The notes under the pieces: generated by a model
What the model was told of the DNA's origin: nothing
What the model saw: the letters and a program-made list of their open reading frames with translations, nothing else
Database searches by the model: none
Part shown: in pieces, positions 54,543 to 64,000 of the stretch
How positions within the stretch are numbered: position 1 is the stretch's first letter
Layout: the number at the start of each line of letters is the position of its first letter
Position numbers and translations under genes: made by a program
NCBI RefSeq assembly: GCF_043290135.1
Contig: NW_027464589.1
Location: 6,081,001-6,145,000 of the forward strand
DNA length: 64,000 nucleotides
Direction: 5' to 3'
Source: Rhipicephalus microplus
Taxonomy: Eukaryota; Arthropoda; Arachnida; Ixodida; Ixodidae

Positions 54543-56432
54543 TTGGTTCACGCTTACACTAAAACGACTACTGAATAAAAAGAAACGAATTTTTCGAAGG
54601 GCAAAGCTAACTAACAACGCGGAAAGGTGGTCCGCTTATCATCACGCAGCTGACGAGTACACTCGCGCCTTATCCGTTGCAAAAGAAAATTATTATCAAC
54701 AAACGCTTCCCTCCCTGCTTGCAACTAACCCACAGAAATTTTGGCAGATGATTAGGGAAAATGAAAAAAAAAGGCGATAGAATTAATCCATGATGATAAC
54801 AGCCGTGTACCAAAAGAAGAGTGTTGTGTCATTTTAAGCTCTGTGTTTTCATCGTGCTTTGTTAAATCTACAGCACTTTCCTTTCCCGATACCCCCACCC
54901 ACAACTTTGTTCCCATGGAACCCCTTTTATTTGACTGTGTCGGCATACAAAAATTGATAGAAAACATGAAATTAGCCAGTCCTCCAGGTGAAGACGGTAT
55001 CTGTGCAAAGTTTTTGCATAATACCTCTGTTTACTCATCTGACATTTTATGTAAGCTTTTCACACAGTCTTTGGAATGTCATTGCCTCCCGGTCGACTGG
55101 AAAGCGGGAAAGGTGGTTCCTCTTCACAAATCAGGTGATGTTCATAACCCCCGCAATTACAGGCCCATATCGTTAACAAGTATACCGTGTAAGCTCATGG
55201 AACACGTCATCTACCCCCACATAATCACTTTTTTAGAAAACAACTCGTTCCTTAGTGATCACCAGCATGGATTCCGGAAACAGTACTCGTGTGAGACCCA
55301 ACTTTTCTGCTTTACTAATGACCTTTTTCTTGCCATTGACGCTTCTTCCCTTGTTGACTGTATTTTTCTCGACTTTGCTAAAGCTTTTGACACTGTATGT
55401 CATAAACTACTGCTAAAACTAAACAAACTTAATCTTGATGCTAACTAATTTAAAATGGATTGAATGCTTTTTAATAGACCGCTCCCAATTTGTAACTGCG
55501 AATGAATCCAACGCCCCCTCTCACCCGTAACCTCTGGCGTCCCCCAAGGATCCGTTCTTGGCCCACTACTCTTCCTTATTTACATTAGGCATTTGCCACA
55601 TAACATCTCTTCTTCTATTAAACTTTTCGCCGATGATTGTGTTATTTACCGCGAAATTAAAACACCCTCTGACCACCTTGCCCTTCAGTGTGACTTAGAC
55701 AATGTTTCATCTTGGTGCGATACTTGGCTAATGAACCTTAATGTTACTAAATGCAAGGTAATGAGATTTTCACGTCGAACATGTAATATTTCTACCAACT
55801 ACGTACTTAATAATTCTCCCCTTACTAAAGTTAGCTCTTACAAGTACCTTGGCGTTACAATTTCTGACAATCTTTCCTGGCAGTCTCACATTGACCTTAT
55901 TAAAAACAATGCTAACCGCACACTTGGTTATTTACGCCGTAACTGCTCCCTTGCCCCGATGCAACTGAAACTTCTGCTCTATAAAACATTAGTCCGACCA
56001 AAGCTAGAATATTCATCGTCTGTATGGGATCCTCACGTAAACATCCATATCATTAGCATCGAAGCAATTCAGAATCGCGCCGCTCGTTTCATTTTGTCGA
56101 ACTATTCCCGTACAGCAAGCGTAACCCATATGAAGTCAACCTTAAATCTACCTAGCCTATCATTTCGCCGCAAAATCTCGCGCTTTTGCCTCTTCCACAA
56201 GTTGTACCATACCATGCACTCACTGAGTAACTCGCTTTTTTTGCCGCCATCCTACATTTCATCCCGCAGCTATCACCACTTCAAAGTTGGAATTACAAGC
56301 AGCCGTACAAACCTCCATTTTAATTCATTCGTGCCCAAAACAAGCACGGACTGGAATCACCTTCCCGCTTCCATCGCATCCATCACTGACCCGGCCAACT
56401 TCAAGAGTACCATAAACGCATACCCTTTTTAA
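54543..56432 (+). pseudogene. CR1-like ORF2, linker, RT and C-terminal domain
   Basis: Resumes with PWFTLTLKRLL directly after the insertion. RT motifs: ASPPGEDGICAKFL, NPRNYRPISLTSIPCKLME, HGFRKQYSCETQL, IFLDFAKAFDTV and FADDCVIYREI (catalytic pair intact). Then SSYKYLGVTISDNLSW, a thumb, and the CR1-typical C-terminus (AIQNRAARFIL, FKVGITSSRTNL). Frameshifts near 54775 and 55450-55590 break it. It ends at 56430-56432, with the tail 56507-56537 following. Confidence 0.88.
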
Positions 56433-56537
56433 ACATGCTCCATTTGTTTGTGCAGATTGTTACTTGTTTTTTCCACCACTCCTCTCTGTAGCGCCTTTTG
56501 CATTGAGAGAAATGAAATGAAATGAAATGCAATGAAA

Positions 56538-56596
56538 TAACACACACGTCTCCCACGGCCACGACCATCTTGAACTAATATAGAGAGAACATAACC
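56538..56596 (-). pseudogene. 59-bp island of MULE coding sequence between two LINEs
   Basis: On the minus strand it encodes GYVLSILVQDGRGRGRRVCY, which continues the frame from the IDGTYKVN block (59735 onward) and into AFLLNETTE (45694 downward). Both LINEs flanking it inserted almost bluntly, leaving this isolated piece. Confidence 0.7.
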
Positions 56597-56599
56597 TTC

Positions 56600-58841
56600 A
56601 ATATTCTTAACATCAATTGTAAAATCAATTGTAAACTTCTTAACATCAATTGTAGGAGCGTAGTCAATAAAAGCACAGAGCTTGAGGGGCTAATTATCGC
56701 TAACGATCCTGATATTGTTATACTGACTGAGACATGGCTCAGTGATGAAATATACGATAGTGAATTCGTTCCATCAGAATACCGAGTTTACAGGAAAGAT
56801 CGTGGTAGTAGGGGTGGTGGAGTTTGTATAATCTACAAAAGTGCTTAATGTATTCTTGATGCCTGAAGTTGCCTACATTGAGTGTTTATTCTGCAAAGCC
56901 TATAGTGGCGGCCTTAGGTATATTGTTGGTGCCATGTACAGACCCCCTAACTCTGATGCTTCTATCATGGATGTGTTGAAGGAGTATTTATGTGACCATG
57001 TCAAACCTGATGATCGGATAATCCTATCTGGTGATTTCAATTTGCCTGATGTTGACTGGCTAACAATGTCCCCCAAAAGTCGTAATGACAAGGTAGGAGA
57101 GGCAATGCTTGATATTGCTTTTGCCTTTGACCTTACTCAAGTTGTTGAAGGCTTCACAAGAATTCAGGATAGCAGTAAGACTCTACTAGATCTTTTCTTC
57201 GTAAGCGGTAGCATTTTCGAGAACGCCACATCTCAAATCATGCCAGGAATTTCCGATCATCAGGCCGTCTTCCTTAGCCTCAGCAATGTTAAAGTCGACA
57301 AAGCTAACGAAGTTTCATATTTTCGAAACTTTTCCAGAGCCGATGACGAAGCTATAATAGACGTGCTTTCGTTTCATCTAGATAATTTCTCTCGCACTGA
57401 TGCAAATGTTCACAATCTTTGGGCTTCTTTTACAAAACTTATACATGAATGTATTGAACAATTTGTGCCATTGATACGCAAGAAAAACAAACGTGTGAAT
57501 GCCTGGATAAGTCGTTCTACTATACATTTGCAGAGAAAATTAAAGAGGTTAAAGAAAAAACGTCGATCTGTAGGCGACTGCGTAAACCTGGAATCCAAAA
57601 TTTCAGATTTGTCTCACAAAGTTAAAACACAAGTTGCAGCTGACAAAGACAAATATTTTTCAGTTTCTTTACCTAGTTTCATTACTAGTTCGCCGCAGAA
57701 GTTTTGGCAAGCAATTTCCCCATCTTATACTGATGTGGATGCTTTTACCATTAATGGTGTCCAAATTACTGATGCCACAAAAATTGCAAATGCATTCAAT
57801 AGGCAGTTTCAGTCCTGCTTTACTAATGATGATGGCAAACTGCCTAATTTTGTGTCACCATTACCGCCGATGCCTGACATTACCGTAAGTGAAAAGGGAA
57901 TTTTCAACATGCTTTTGAAACTTGATGTAAAAAAATCTAGTGGTGCTGACGAAATACCCAATGCCTTTCTCAAAAGGTACGCTGAATGGGTCGCCAAATA
58001 TCTTTGCATTCTTTTTACAAAATCGTTGAAAGAAGGACAGCTGCCAATCGATTGGAGGACAGCCAAAGTGAAACCACTTCATAAAAAGGGTAAGAAAGAT
58101 GAAATTAGTAATTATAGGCCAATATCACTATTGTCAACAGTTTGTAAGTTGCTCGAGCATATAGTTCATAACCATATTTCGGAATTTCTAACTGCTCATA
58201 ATGCCCTATCCGAGTCTCAACATGGATTCAGAAGAGGCTACTCTACTTGTACCCAATTAGTTCAGACCGTTTACGATTTTGCATTGACAATTAATAATGG
58301 TGAGCAGACTGACGCAATTTTTATGGATTTTTCAAAGGCGTTTGATAAGGTTTCTCACAAAAAATTAATTTTCAAACTAGACAACATACTCAAAAACAAG
58401 CAGTTAACTAAATGGATTTTATCTTACCTTCATAGCCGGCAGCAATATGTTGTATTTAAAGATAAATGCTCTGAGAGGTTTTCTGTGGAATCTGGCGTCC
58501 CCCAGGGTTCGGTACTTGGTCCGCTTCTTTTTCTTTTATATATCAATGACATTGTGAATGACATACCCGTTAACATAAAACTCTATGCAGACGACTGCGT
58601 TATTTACTCCGAGGTAAAAAATTCTAATGACCAAATAAAGTTAAATGCCGCATTTCAAAAAGTTAAATCTTGGTGCGACAGTTGGCAGATGCCCATAAAC
58701 TTTGAAAAAACCGTATTTATGCGCATATCACACAAAAAAGAGCCCCTCTTGTTCCAATATTGCTGTAACAATATATACCTTGCTGAGGTGCAGTATTACA
58801 AGTATCTAGGGGTTCATTACAAACAACTTGAAGTGGAATAA
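56600..58841 (+). pseudogene. CR1/L2-like ORF2, endonuclease and RT
   Basis: The first 240 bases (LTETWLSDEIYDSEF, RGGGVCIIYKSA) end at a TAA near 56847; a second frame is open 56841-58841 (666 codons). Endonuclease: YRPPNSD, LSGDFNLPDVDW and ISDHQAVF. RT: SSGADEIPNAFL, NYRPISLLSTVCKLLE, HGFRRGYSTCTQL, IFMDFSKAFDKV, SGVPQGSVLGPLLF and LYADDCVIYSE. Catalytic residues are intact. A one-base shift near 58830 leads into the C-terminal frame. Confidence 0.88.
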
Positions 58842-59379
58842 GCATATCGATTATGTTGCAGCTTGTGCTAACACAAGACTTTCATTTCTTAGGAGAGTTC
58901 TCAAGCACTCCACTCCCACTGTGCGCTTGCTGGCGTACAAATCAACAGTTCTACCCATTCTAGATTATGCAGTCGTTATATGGGATCCTTTTACGTTGAC
59001 TAATAAAAAGAAGATTGAAAAAATACACAGAAAGGCAGCCCGTTTTATATACAACAGTTATGGTCGCACATCTGTTAGTGCACTGCTAGCGAGAGCTAAT
59101 CTTCCACCAATAACTGAAAGAAACCGAATTTCTCGTCTCAAATTTTTATATCAACTAATTAAGAAGCACTATAAGATAGACACTAGCAAATTATTGTCTT
59201 TCTCCTCTGGGTATCCGACAAGGCATCGCCATAACCTCTCCATTACGCCCTTTCAAACACGCAATAACTGCTTCACGTATTCATTTTTTCCGAGAACAGT
59301 CGGGGAATGGAACAACCTAACTAATGACGTTGTTTTACAGCCATCACTTGAAAAGTTTGCCTTGTGTTTAACTGCATAA
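58828..59379 (+). pseudogene. CR1/L2-like ORF2, C-terminal domain
   Basis: 184 codons continuing the preceding frame after one shift: WNKHIDYVAACANTRLSFLR, LAYKSTVLPILDYAVVIWDP, KIHRKAARFIYNSY and FFPRTVGEWNNL. This is the CR1/L2 C-terminal pattern. It stops at 59377-59379; the 3' UTR to 59734 is AT-rich with a TG/TA-rich stretch. Confidence 0.87.
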
Positions 59380-59734
59380 TATATATGTGTGCATATGTGT
59401 GTATGTATATGTATGTATATATGTGTATATATTTGAAATTGTGTAGAATTATCACCCGTGTGTTTTTTTTTCTTTTCCAATCCTTGCGTATGTGACTCTG
59501 TTTCTGGAATATTTATTATCCTGTACATTTTGAATTGTATTTTGTCGCCATGGTTGATCATGTATTCGTGAATTTTGTATATCAGTTTTTCCTTTTTTTT
59601 GTAATTCTGAGAACGGTACTTTGCTTCCGTATTTTGTTCTTGTTCAACTAGGAACATTTTATGATTGTACTTCCCACCCTGCTATAATCCCTCATGTGGG
59701 ATTGCAGTATCTACAAATAAATAAATAAATAAAT

Positions 59735-60057
59735 ATTCACTTTATAAGTTCCATCAATAAATAGAATTTCTGGATACTTTTTCAAAATCTAACACATGTG
59801 CGTTGTTTGAAGAAGTATGAATTGCAGGTTATTATGTTGATTCATTTCATAGTGAATAACCCAGTTTGGATTATTTTTTAACAATGTCTCTCTCTTTTTA
59901 AAACCATTTCACCATGAGCCTGCTCATTGCGGATAGGAATAGAAAATCTTTGCTAGTAATTATTGATGTCCTTTGTAGTTAACTTCTTACCAGTTTTCTG
60001 TTCAACCAAGTTTTTAAAATCCTTTGCGCCAATATTACATTTAGCTAAGTCAAAGAA
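59735..60057 (-). pseudogene. MULE transposase, segment up to the first catalytic Asp
   Basis: Follows the stop of the N-terminal frame at 60058. After several stops and shifts it reads YPEILFIDGTYKVN at about 59735-59776. The Asp (codon 59753-59755) is the first DDE residue expected in MULE transposases (F-I-D-G-T-Y). Intervening text includes CNIGAKDFKNLVEQKTGKKL and FSIPIRNEQA, recognisably coding but decayed. Confidence 0.72.
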
Positions 60058-61180
60058 TTATTCTTTTTTTCCATATTTCAGGAGCCTCTTCTGAGAATAC
60101 AAATCATAATATTCTGTGAGATGGTTATGCTCACCTTGTACTTTAGTTATCTTGTAGTGCAGAGTAGGCGATTTACATAGGCTTACCGATACTATCATGT
60201 TACAGCCAGTACCATTGTAAGCTTGATTTGGTCGCTTTCCTATCCCCCTGGGCTTTATTGTGCGACCGTGAAGGCAGCTATATTTAATTCTAATATACTC
60301 AAAGTCCTTGACTTCTGATGTGAATGGGCTTTTATTACTCCTATTTATCATGACTACATGCCTGCCCTCCCTGCACCACTCATCAAAGCTTTGCTTAATA
60401 GAAGGAAAGTTATCAAATGTTGCATTTAAATAAACTTTGATACCCCCACCATGTAGTGTACTTACTGGGTTATTGAGGACAGTTGGGTTGGCACCAGTGT
60501 TTACACTAATAGCCTGGGCACCAGGGCTGGCAGGCCTGCTTCTGGATGTCAAAGCAGCCTCACAATACTTGTACTGCACAGCTGCAGTGCATCCAGCTTC
60601 CATAGGGTCACCAGCCTCTGTGCCAGGATTGCGCTCAATTTGCATACAATTCCGAGTCAGTGCTGGTAGATGGCTTTTGCAGACAAAAACCTCGTTCACA
60701 GCATCATTCATGACAGATTCACAGTGAGTCGCAGAACTAACTGAGCAGTCATTTAAAGTGCTTGCTAGGAACACGCTGCACCTTTTTAAAACTATCACAA
60801 ATGACGTTGTACGAGACACTGGCTCGTCCTTCAGGCTTTCTACCACAGACAGAGGAAGAAGCAGACAATCTGTTTCTGGGTTACAACGGCTGTCATAGGT
60901 GAAATGGACCTGATGGAATTGGCAGCTGTCACAGCAAGAACTTTGCCTTCACTGTCTGCACACAGTTTAGAGCTCTGTTCTTGCTCGTGCAGTGCCGCAG
61001 CCTTTCGCCGGCTTTTGTTTGACTGCACCAGTTTCCACTCATTGTTGCCACACTGGCCGACAGCCTGTGGCACAGCTGCTTTTCCAGCACTGGCTTCCTC
61101 TTCACCCACAGAAGAGCACACAACAAGAGCACTCTTATGCTTCTGTGAGGCTCTCCTTATTTTCCTGTCACAAGTGGTGT
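60058..61180 (-). pseudogene. MULE N-terminal DNA-binding-like domain
   Basis: The open frame 60846-60058 (262 codons) has FDEWCREGRHVVMINRSNKS, YIRIKYSCLHGR, GIGKRPNQAYNGTGCNMIV and KVQGEHNHLTEYY. This W-C...C-x-H...C...H-x-H pattern is the FAR1/ZSWIM-type zinc domain found at the N-terminus of MULE transposases. Upstream, 60840-61180 is a second open stretch in another frame (HEQEQSSKLCADSEGKVLAV) that merges into the terminal repeat. The true start is not clear. Confidence 0.72.
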
Positions 61181-62572
61181 CTATGTAGACGACTGTGCTC
61201 TGACGCTGCCAACAGTGGCACGGGACATGGCGAACATTCTTTAACCTGCCATGCGCAGTTAATGTAATTTGTTGCTTAAAGAAATTAATCAAACCTCGGA
61301 TACATACTGAGACACAATGTGAGAATGTGTTTGTCTTTTTCATTTTTTCCCCTGTGAATTGCAACGAGATGCGGAGCTGGTGGGCCGGCGTTTTGCATGC
61401 GTTTGTGTCCCTGCGGTTACTGCATCAAGCAGACGCCTGTTAATGGTCCTTCGCATTCGAGCACTTATTATGCTCGTATTTTCAACCGCATCAAAGCCAG
61501 CGTTTCCAAACAATCTCGCAGAAACAGGCAGTAGACACAAAATAATGCTGGTCAACAAAACAATACCGCTCGCGTGCTCGGGGGTTGGGCTTGTTTGAGC
61601 ACGTCATGTGCACCTGACCTCTTGGTTGGATGCTGGAGAGGGTAGGAAAGAGATTTGGCTTGCGAAGGCTACACGGGGGAGTGGCAAGGGTTTTGGGCTT
61701 GCCTCCTTTCATCCTTGTTTTCTGCTGTTAAAAAAATGCTTTCTGAGCTCATAATGAACCAATTGAAAAACTTTTTGTGGTATAATGCTCTCCGTCGGAC
61801 ACATAACAACTTCCACAGTCTAACTAAAATTTGTTATGGGACCTGGTGAGTGGCCCTTCAAGGACTGATTTCAGGGATCGAAAGTATGAAGTTAGGCATG
61901 CTGGTAATGCATAACTGATCACACCGCACAAAAATTTGACCCAGGACAAGAGAAGAAACAAAGACGAGTGCTTATTTCCAACAAGATTTATCTTGAAGAG
62001 CGAACACATATATACTCCTGAAATGTGAAAAACAGGCAAATCATTCAAGAAGCCCACGAATGTCATGCGCAATTATCTTATGTTCTCAAGAAAGACAATT
62101 CGTTTTGACAAAGCCCAAGAGAGACAGAGTGCTGACACAGTTCAGCTCTAGTCTACTAATCCTCTTTGTCTCGATAATTTTTCTTGTCATTTTGTTTGTT
62201 GTTTTTTCTTCCAGCAATAACGGTGTCGTGCAAAAGCAGTTCGCAGCAACACCGGCTGCAATGAACATGCTTGTAACCTCAAGAATGGTCGCAATCGTTT
62301 CTTGGCCTTGCACTGCAGCAGGCGTGGCGCCAAACCACTTTTGTGTGACACCATTATCATTTCAAAAAAAAACTACAACAGAAATTGTCGAGGCGAAAAG
62401 GATTTGTAGACTACAGCTGAACTGCGTCAGCACTTTCTCTCACTCTCTCTCTAGGATTTGTCAAAACGATTGTCTTTCGTGAGGAAGCAAGGTTTTTGTC
62501 CATGGCAGTTGTGGGCTTTTTGAATGATTTGTCTGTTTTTTGCATTTCAAGAGTATATATATTGTAGTGAAG
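61181..62572. repeat. right inverted-repeat arm of the MULE composite
   Basis: 61181-61858 mirrors 37337-38025, ending GGTGAGTGGCCCTT. 61859-61924 mirrors 37276-37336. 61925-62572 mirrors the foldback module at 35543-37275 once its mini-LTR insertion is removed. The arm is interrupted at 62573 by a Gypsy LTR. Confidence 0.8.
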
Positions 62573-62722
62573 AGGAATGCCCACTACTGCAGCGACATCG
62601 ACACGTGGGCGCGAGGCACGAGATAGGACTGCCTGGTTGCTGCTGCGACGCTGCCCGTACATCCGGCTAGCTCTTGCTGCTTCTGTACCGACGCTGATAC
62701 CGCTTGTGACCTTGCATTTACA
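62573..62722 (+). repeat. 5' LTR of Gypsy copy 5
   Basis: Starts TGTAGTGAAG; the end is taken as ...TTTACA (62722), giving a TGTA/TACA inverted pair. An alternative end up to 62730 cannot be excluded because the 3' LTR is outside the window. Confidence 0.75.
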
Positions 62723-62730
62723 TTATATTT

Positions 62731-62758
62731 TGGTGGAGGTGCTGGGTATCGATCCCAG
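62731..62758 (+). promoter_or_regulatory. extended tRNA-Ala primer binding site
   Basis: Starts TGGTGGAGGTGCTGGGTATC and continues to about 62758. The complement is CCA plus the acceptor stem and entire T arm of a tRNA-Ala-like molecule (CTGGG-ATCGATA-CCCAG, CACCTCCA). The match extends well beyond the usual 12-18 bases. Confidence 0.75.
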
Positions 62759-62793
62759 TCCTGGAACTGCGTAGCCGAAAGCTGCCGCCCGTC

Positions 62794-64000
62794 ATGCCTG
62801 ACGACGATGTCTTCACACCCCCACCGGCTTCGCCTCGCAGGAGCTGTCCCGGTGCACAGCTCTTGCGAGAACCCGACATCTTCAGCGGCACCGACGAGAA
62901 AGACGTTGAGGATTGGCTGGAATCGTATGAACGAGCCAGCGCTACTAACAAATGGGACGATCCCACAAAGCTTGGCACCGTGATGTTTTATTTAACGGAT
63001 GTTGCCAAGCTGTGGTACAGAAACCATGAGGCGGATATCCCCACCTGGACTACCTTCAAAACCTGCATCGCAGATGTTTTTGGACGCCCTGGTGTGCGCA
63101 AACTTCGCGCAGAACAACGCCTTCGAGGCCGGTCCCAACAAACTGGTGAGACATTCACCAGCTACATAGAGGACATCCTCGACCTCTGCCGGCGTGTCGA
63201 CCGGTCTATGGCAGAAACTGACAAGGTGCGACATATCATGAAAGGCATTTCCGACGACGCCTTTCAAATGCCGCTCTCCAAGAACCCTGTCACTGTCTCT
63301 GAGGTCATTGAGTTGTGTCAGAGTTTCGACGAGCTGCGACGACAGCGTCTTCTCACTCGACGCCCTGACGTCCCGGATGACACCCTCTCCAGCCTGACCA
63401 CCACATCTGACCTTCAGTCGCTGCTATCGCAGATTAAGGAGTTTGTTCGTGCTGAGGTCGCTCGTCAGCTATCGCTGCTATCAACAGCCGGCCAACCAGC
63501 GTCACCTCTGCCAGCAAACATTCGCCAGGTCATCCAGGAGCAAGTTTGCGCGGCTCTGCCATCTGCCCGTGACACTTCACCCTTGCCGAGCCCTGTTGCC
63601 TGAGCCAAGGTAAATGCACCTCTAAGCTATGCTGAAGTAGCGGCTCGACCACCTCTTCAGACTTTTACGTCACTTCCCTCAGCCGTGCCGCTCCGACCCA
63701 CTCCTCGGTTCGCTCAGCCAAGGTCCGTCCAGAATAGTGGACAATGGCGTACACTCGACAATCACCCAATATGCTTTGGGTGTGGGCTACCTGGCCACAT
63801 AGCGCGATACTGCCGTCGGCGCGTCCCTGTCTACCGACAGAGCTACGACCAGACCTTCGAACCTGCCCTTTATGTGCCACCGCGCCGTTCGTTCACAGAC
63901 TCTCAGCCACCCGACCAGATGTCATCGTACGCCGACCACCGCCCTCCTGTTAACCGCCGCTCATCATCACCTCGACGCCACTCGCCATCGCCGATGCGTC
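62794..64000 (+). pseudogene. gag: gag of Gypsy copy 5, one internal stop
   Basis: Starts MPDDDVFTPPP. The capsid region has EDWLESYERAS, FYLTDVAKLWYRNHEADIP, SYIEDILDLCRRV and MKGISDDAFQM. The frame stops at TGA 63601-63603, then continues in the same frame (LSYAEVAARPPLQTF) to the CCHC knuckle CFGCGLPGHIARYC (about 63778-63819) and an R/S/P-rich tail up to the window edge. The single TGA is most simply a CGA-to-TGA change. The frame is otherwise open. Confidence 0.85.

Larger units (their letters stand above)
45696..56537 (+). mobile_element. CR1-like LINE with 2A-like motif, interrupted
   Basis: ORF1 (45732-46994), ORF2 endonuclease (about 47010-47915), then an inserted 6.6-kb element (47919-54539), then RT and C-terminus (54543-56432), and a 3' tail of GAAAT-type repeats at about 56507-56537. 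Excluding the insertion it is about 4.2 kb, near full length. The insertion into the MULE was nearly blunt (AT at most duplicated). Frameshifts occur near 46325, 46460, 47740, 54775 and 55450. Confidence 0.88.
56597..59734 (+). mobile_element. CR1/L2-like LINE, 5'-truncated
   Basis: Starts within the ORF2 endonuclease and ends with the (AAAT)n tail at about 59712-59734, after GGGATTGCAGTATCTAC. No clear target duplication: MULE coding sequence is continuous across the insertion. It belongs to a different subfamily from the element at 45696-56537. Confidence 0.88.
35543..62572 (-). mobile_element. composite: Mutator-like (MULE) transposon broken by nested insertions
   Basis: Inverted repeats 35543-36098 plus 37183-38025 (left) and 61181-62572 (right) bracket six collinear minus-strand coding fragments of one transposase-type protein. 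Removing 39837-44891, 45398-45542, 45696-56537 and 56597-59734 joins the coding blocks with matching flanks. The transposon itself would be roughly 8 kb. The exact outer termini are unresolved because the right arm is cut at 62573 by a Gypsy LTR. The assignment rests on domain order and terminal repeats. Confidence 0.75.
62573..64000 (+). mobile_element. 5' part of a Gypsy retrotransposon, copy 5 (runs off the window)
   Basis: 5' LTR, long primer site and gag. The gag is related to that of copies 1 and 2 (same EDWLxxYER / YLTxxAKxWxxNH / SYIEDIL layout) but clearly distinct. Pol lies beyond 64000. Confidence 0.9.

Overview
The window is eukaryotic nuclear DNA made almost entirely of transposable elements. 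The Gypsy, CR1-like, L1/Tx1-like and RNase H-bearing LINE protein families, the tRNA-derived and foldback repeats, and the long (TA)n and (CCTA)n microsatellites together suggest an arthropod, most likely a tick. That assignment comes from remembered family resemblance, not from a search. I found no intact host gene, no functional tRNA or rRNA gene, and nothing bacterial or plasmid-like.

Layout. 1-462: 3' end of a LINE. 1646-6822 (+) and 6850-18049 (-): two related Gypsy elements, tail to tail, each bounded by (TA)n. The second has been entered by a 989-bp short-TIR element (9415-10403) and by a young LTR element that encodes only a SCAN-like Gag plus a protease-like domain (12106-17095). 19600-23682: a 5'-truncated Gypsy. 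23700-27541: decayed LINE pieces. 27646-32292: an LTR element carrying one non-pol ORF and an iterated tRNA-Leu primer site. 32581-33967: microsatellites. 35458-38258: foldback and MITE modules, split by a 1.1-kb mini-LTR element with a Gag-like ORF.

38344-62572 is the most interesting part. Six collinear minus-strand fragments (38344-39831, 44892-45385, 45555-45694, 56538-56596, 59735-60057, 60058-61180) read as one Mutator-like (MULE) transposon. In order they give an N-terminal DNA-binding-like domain, a DDE transposase core, a SWIM zinc finger, an Ulp1-type cysteine protease and a PHD finger. Large matching inverted repeats lie on either side (35543-38025 and 61181-62572). The MULE was opened by a Gypsy element (39837-44891), a 145-bp SINE/foldback (45398-45542), a CR1-like LINE (45696-56537) and another CR1/L2-like LINE (56597-59734). 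The first CR1-like LINE encodes a 2A-like NPGP motif near the start of ORF1. It was itself opened by a 6.6-kb TIR element (47919-54539) that carries a nearly intact L1/Tx1-like LINE. A further Gypsy element starts at 62573 and runs off the window.

The sequence is therefore a nesting record. Autonomous elements (Gypsy, LINEs, MULE) supplied enzymes, and the non-autonomous elements (three Gag-type LTR elements, MITEs, a SINE) presumably borrowed them. Nearly every large coding unit is broken by stops or frameshifts. The best preserved are the SCAN-Gag ORF (13670-15715), the L1/Tx1-like ORFs (51839-53176, 48994-51912) and the Gypsy integrase ORFs.
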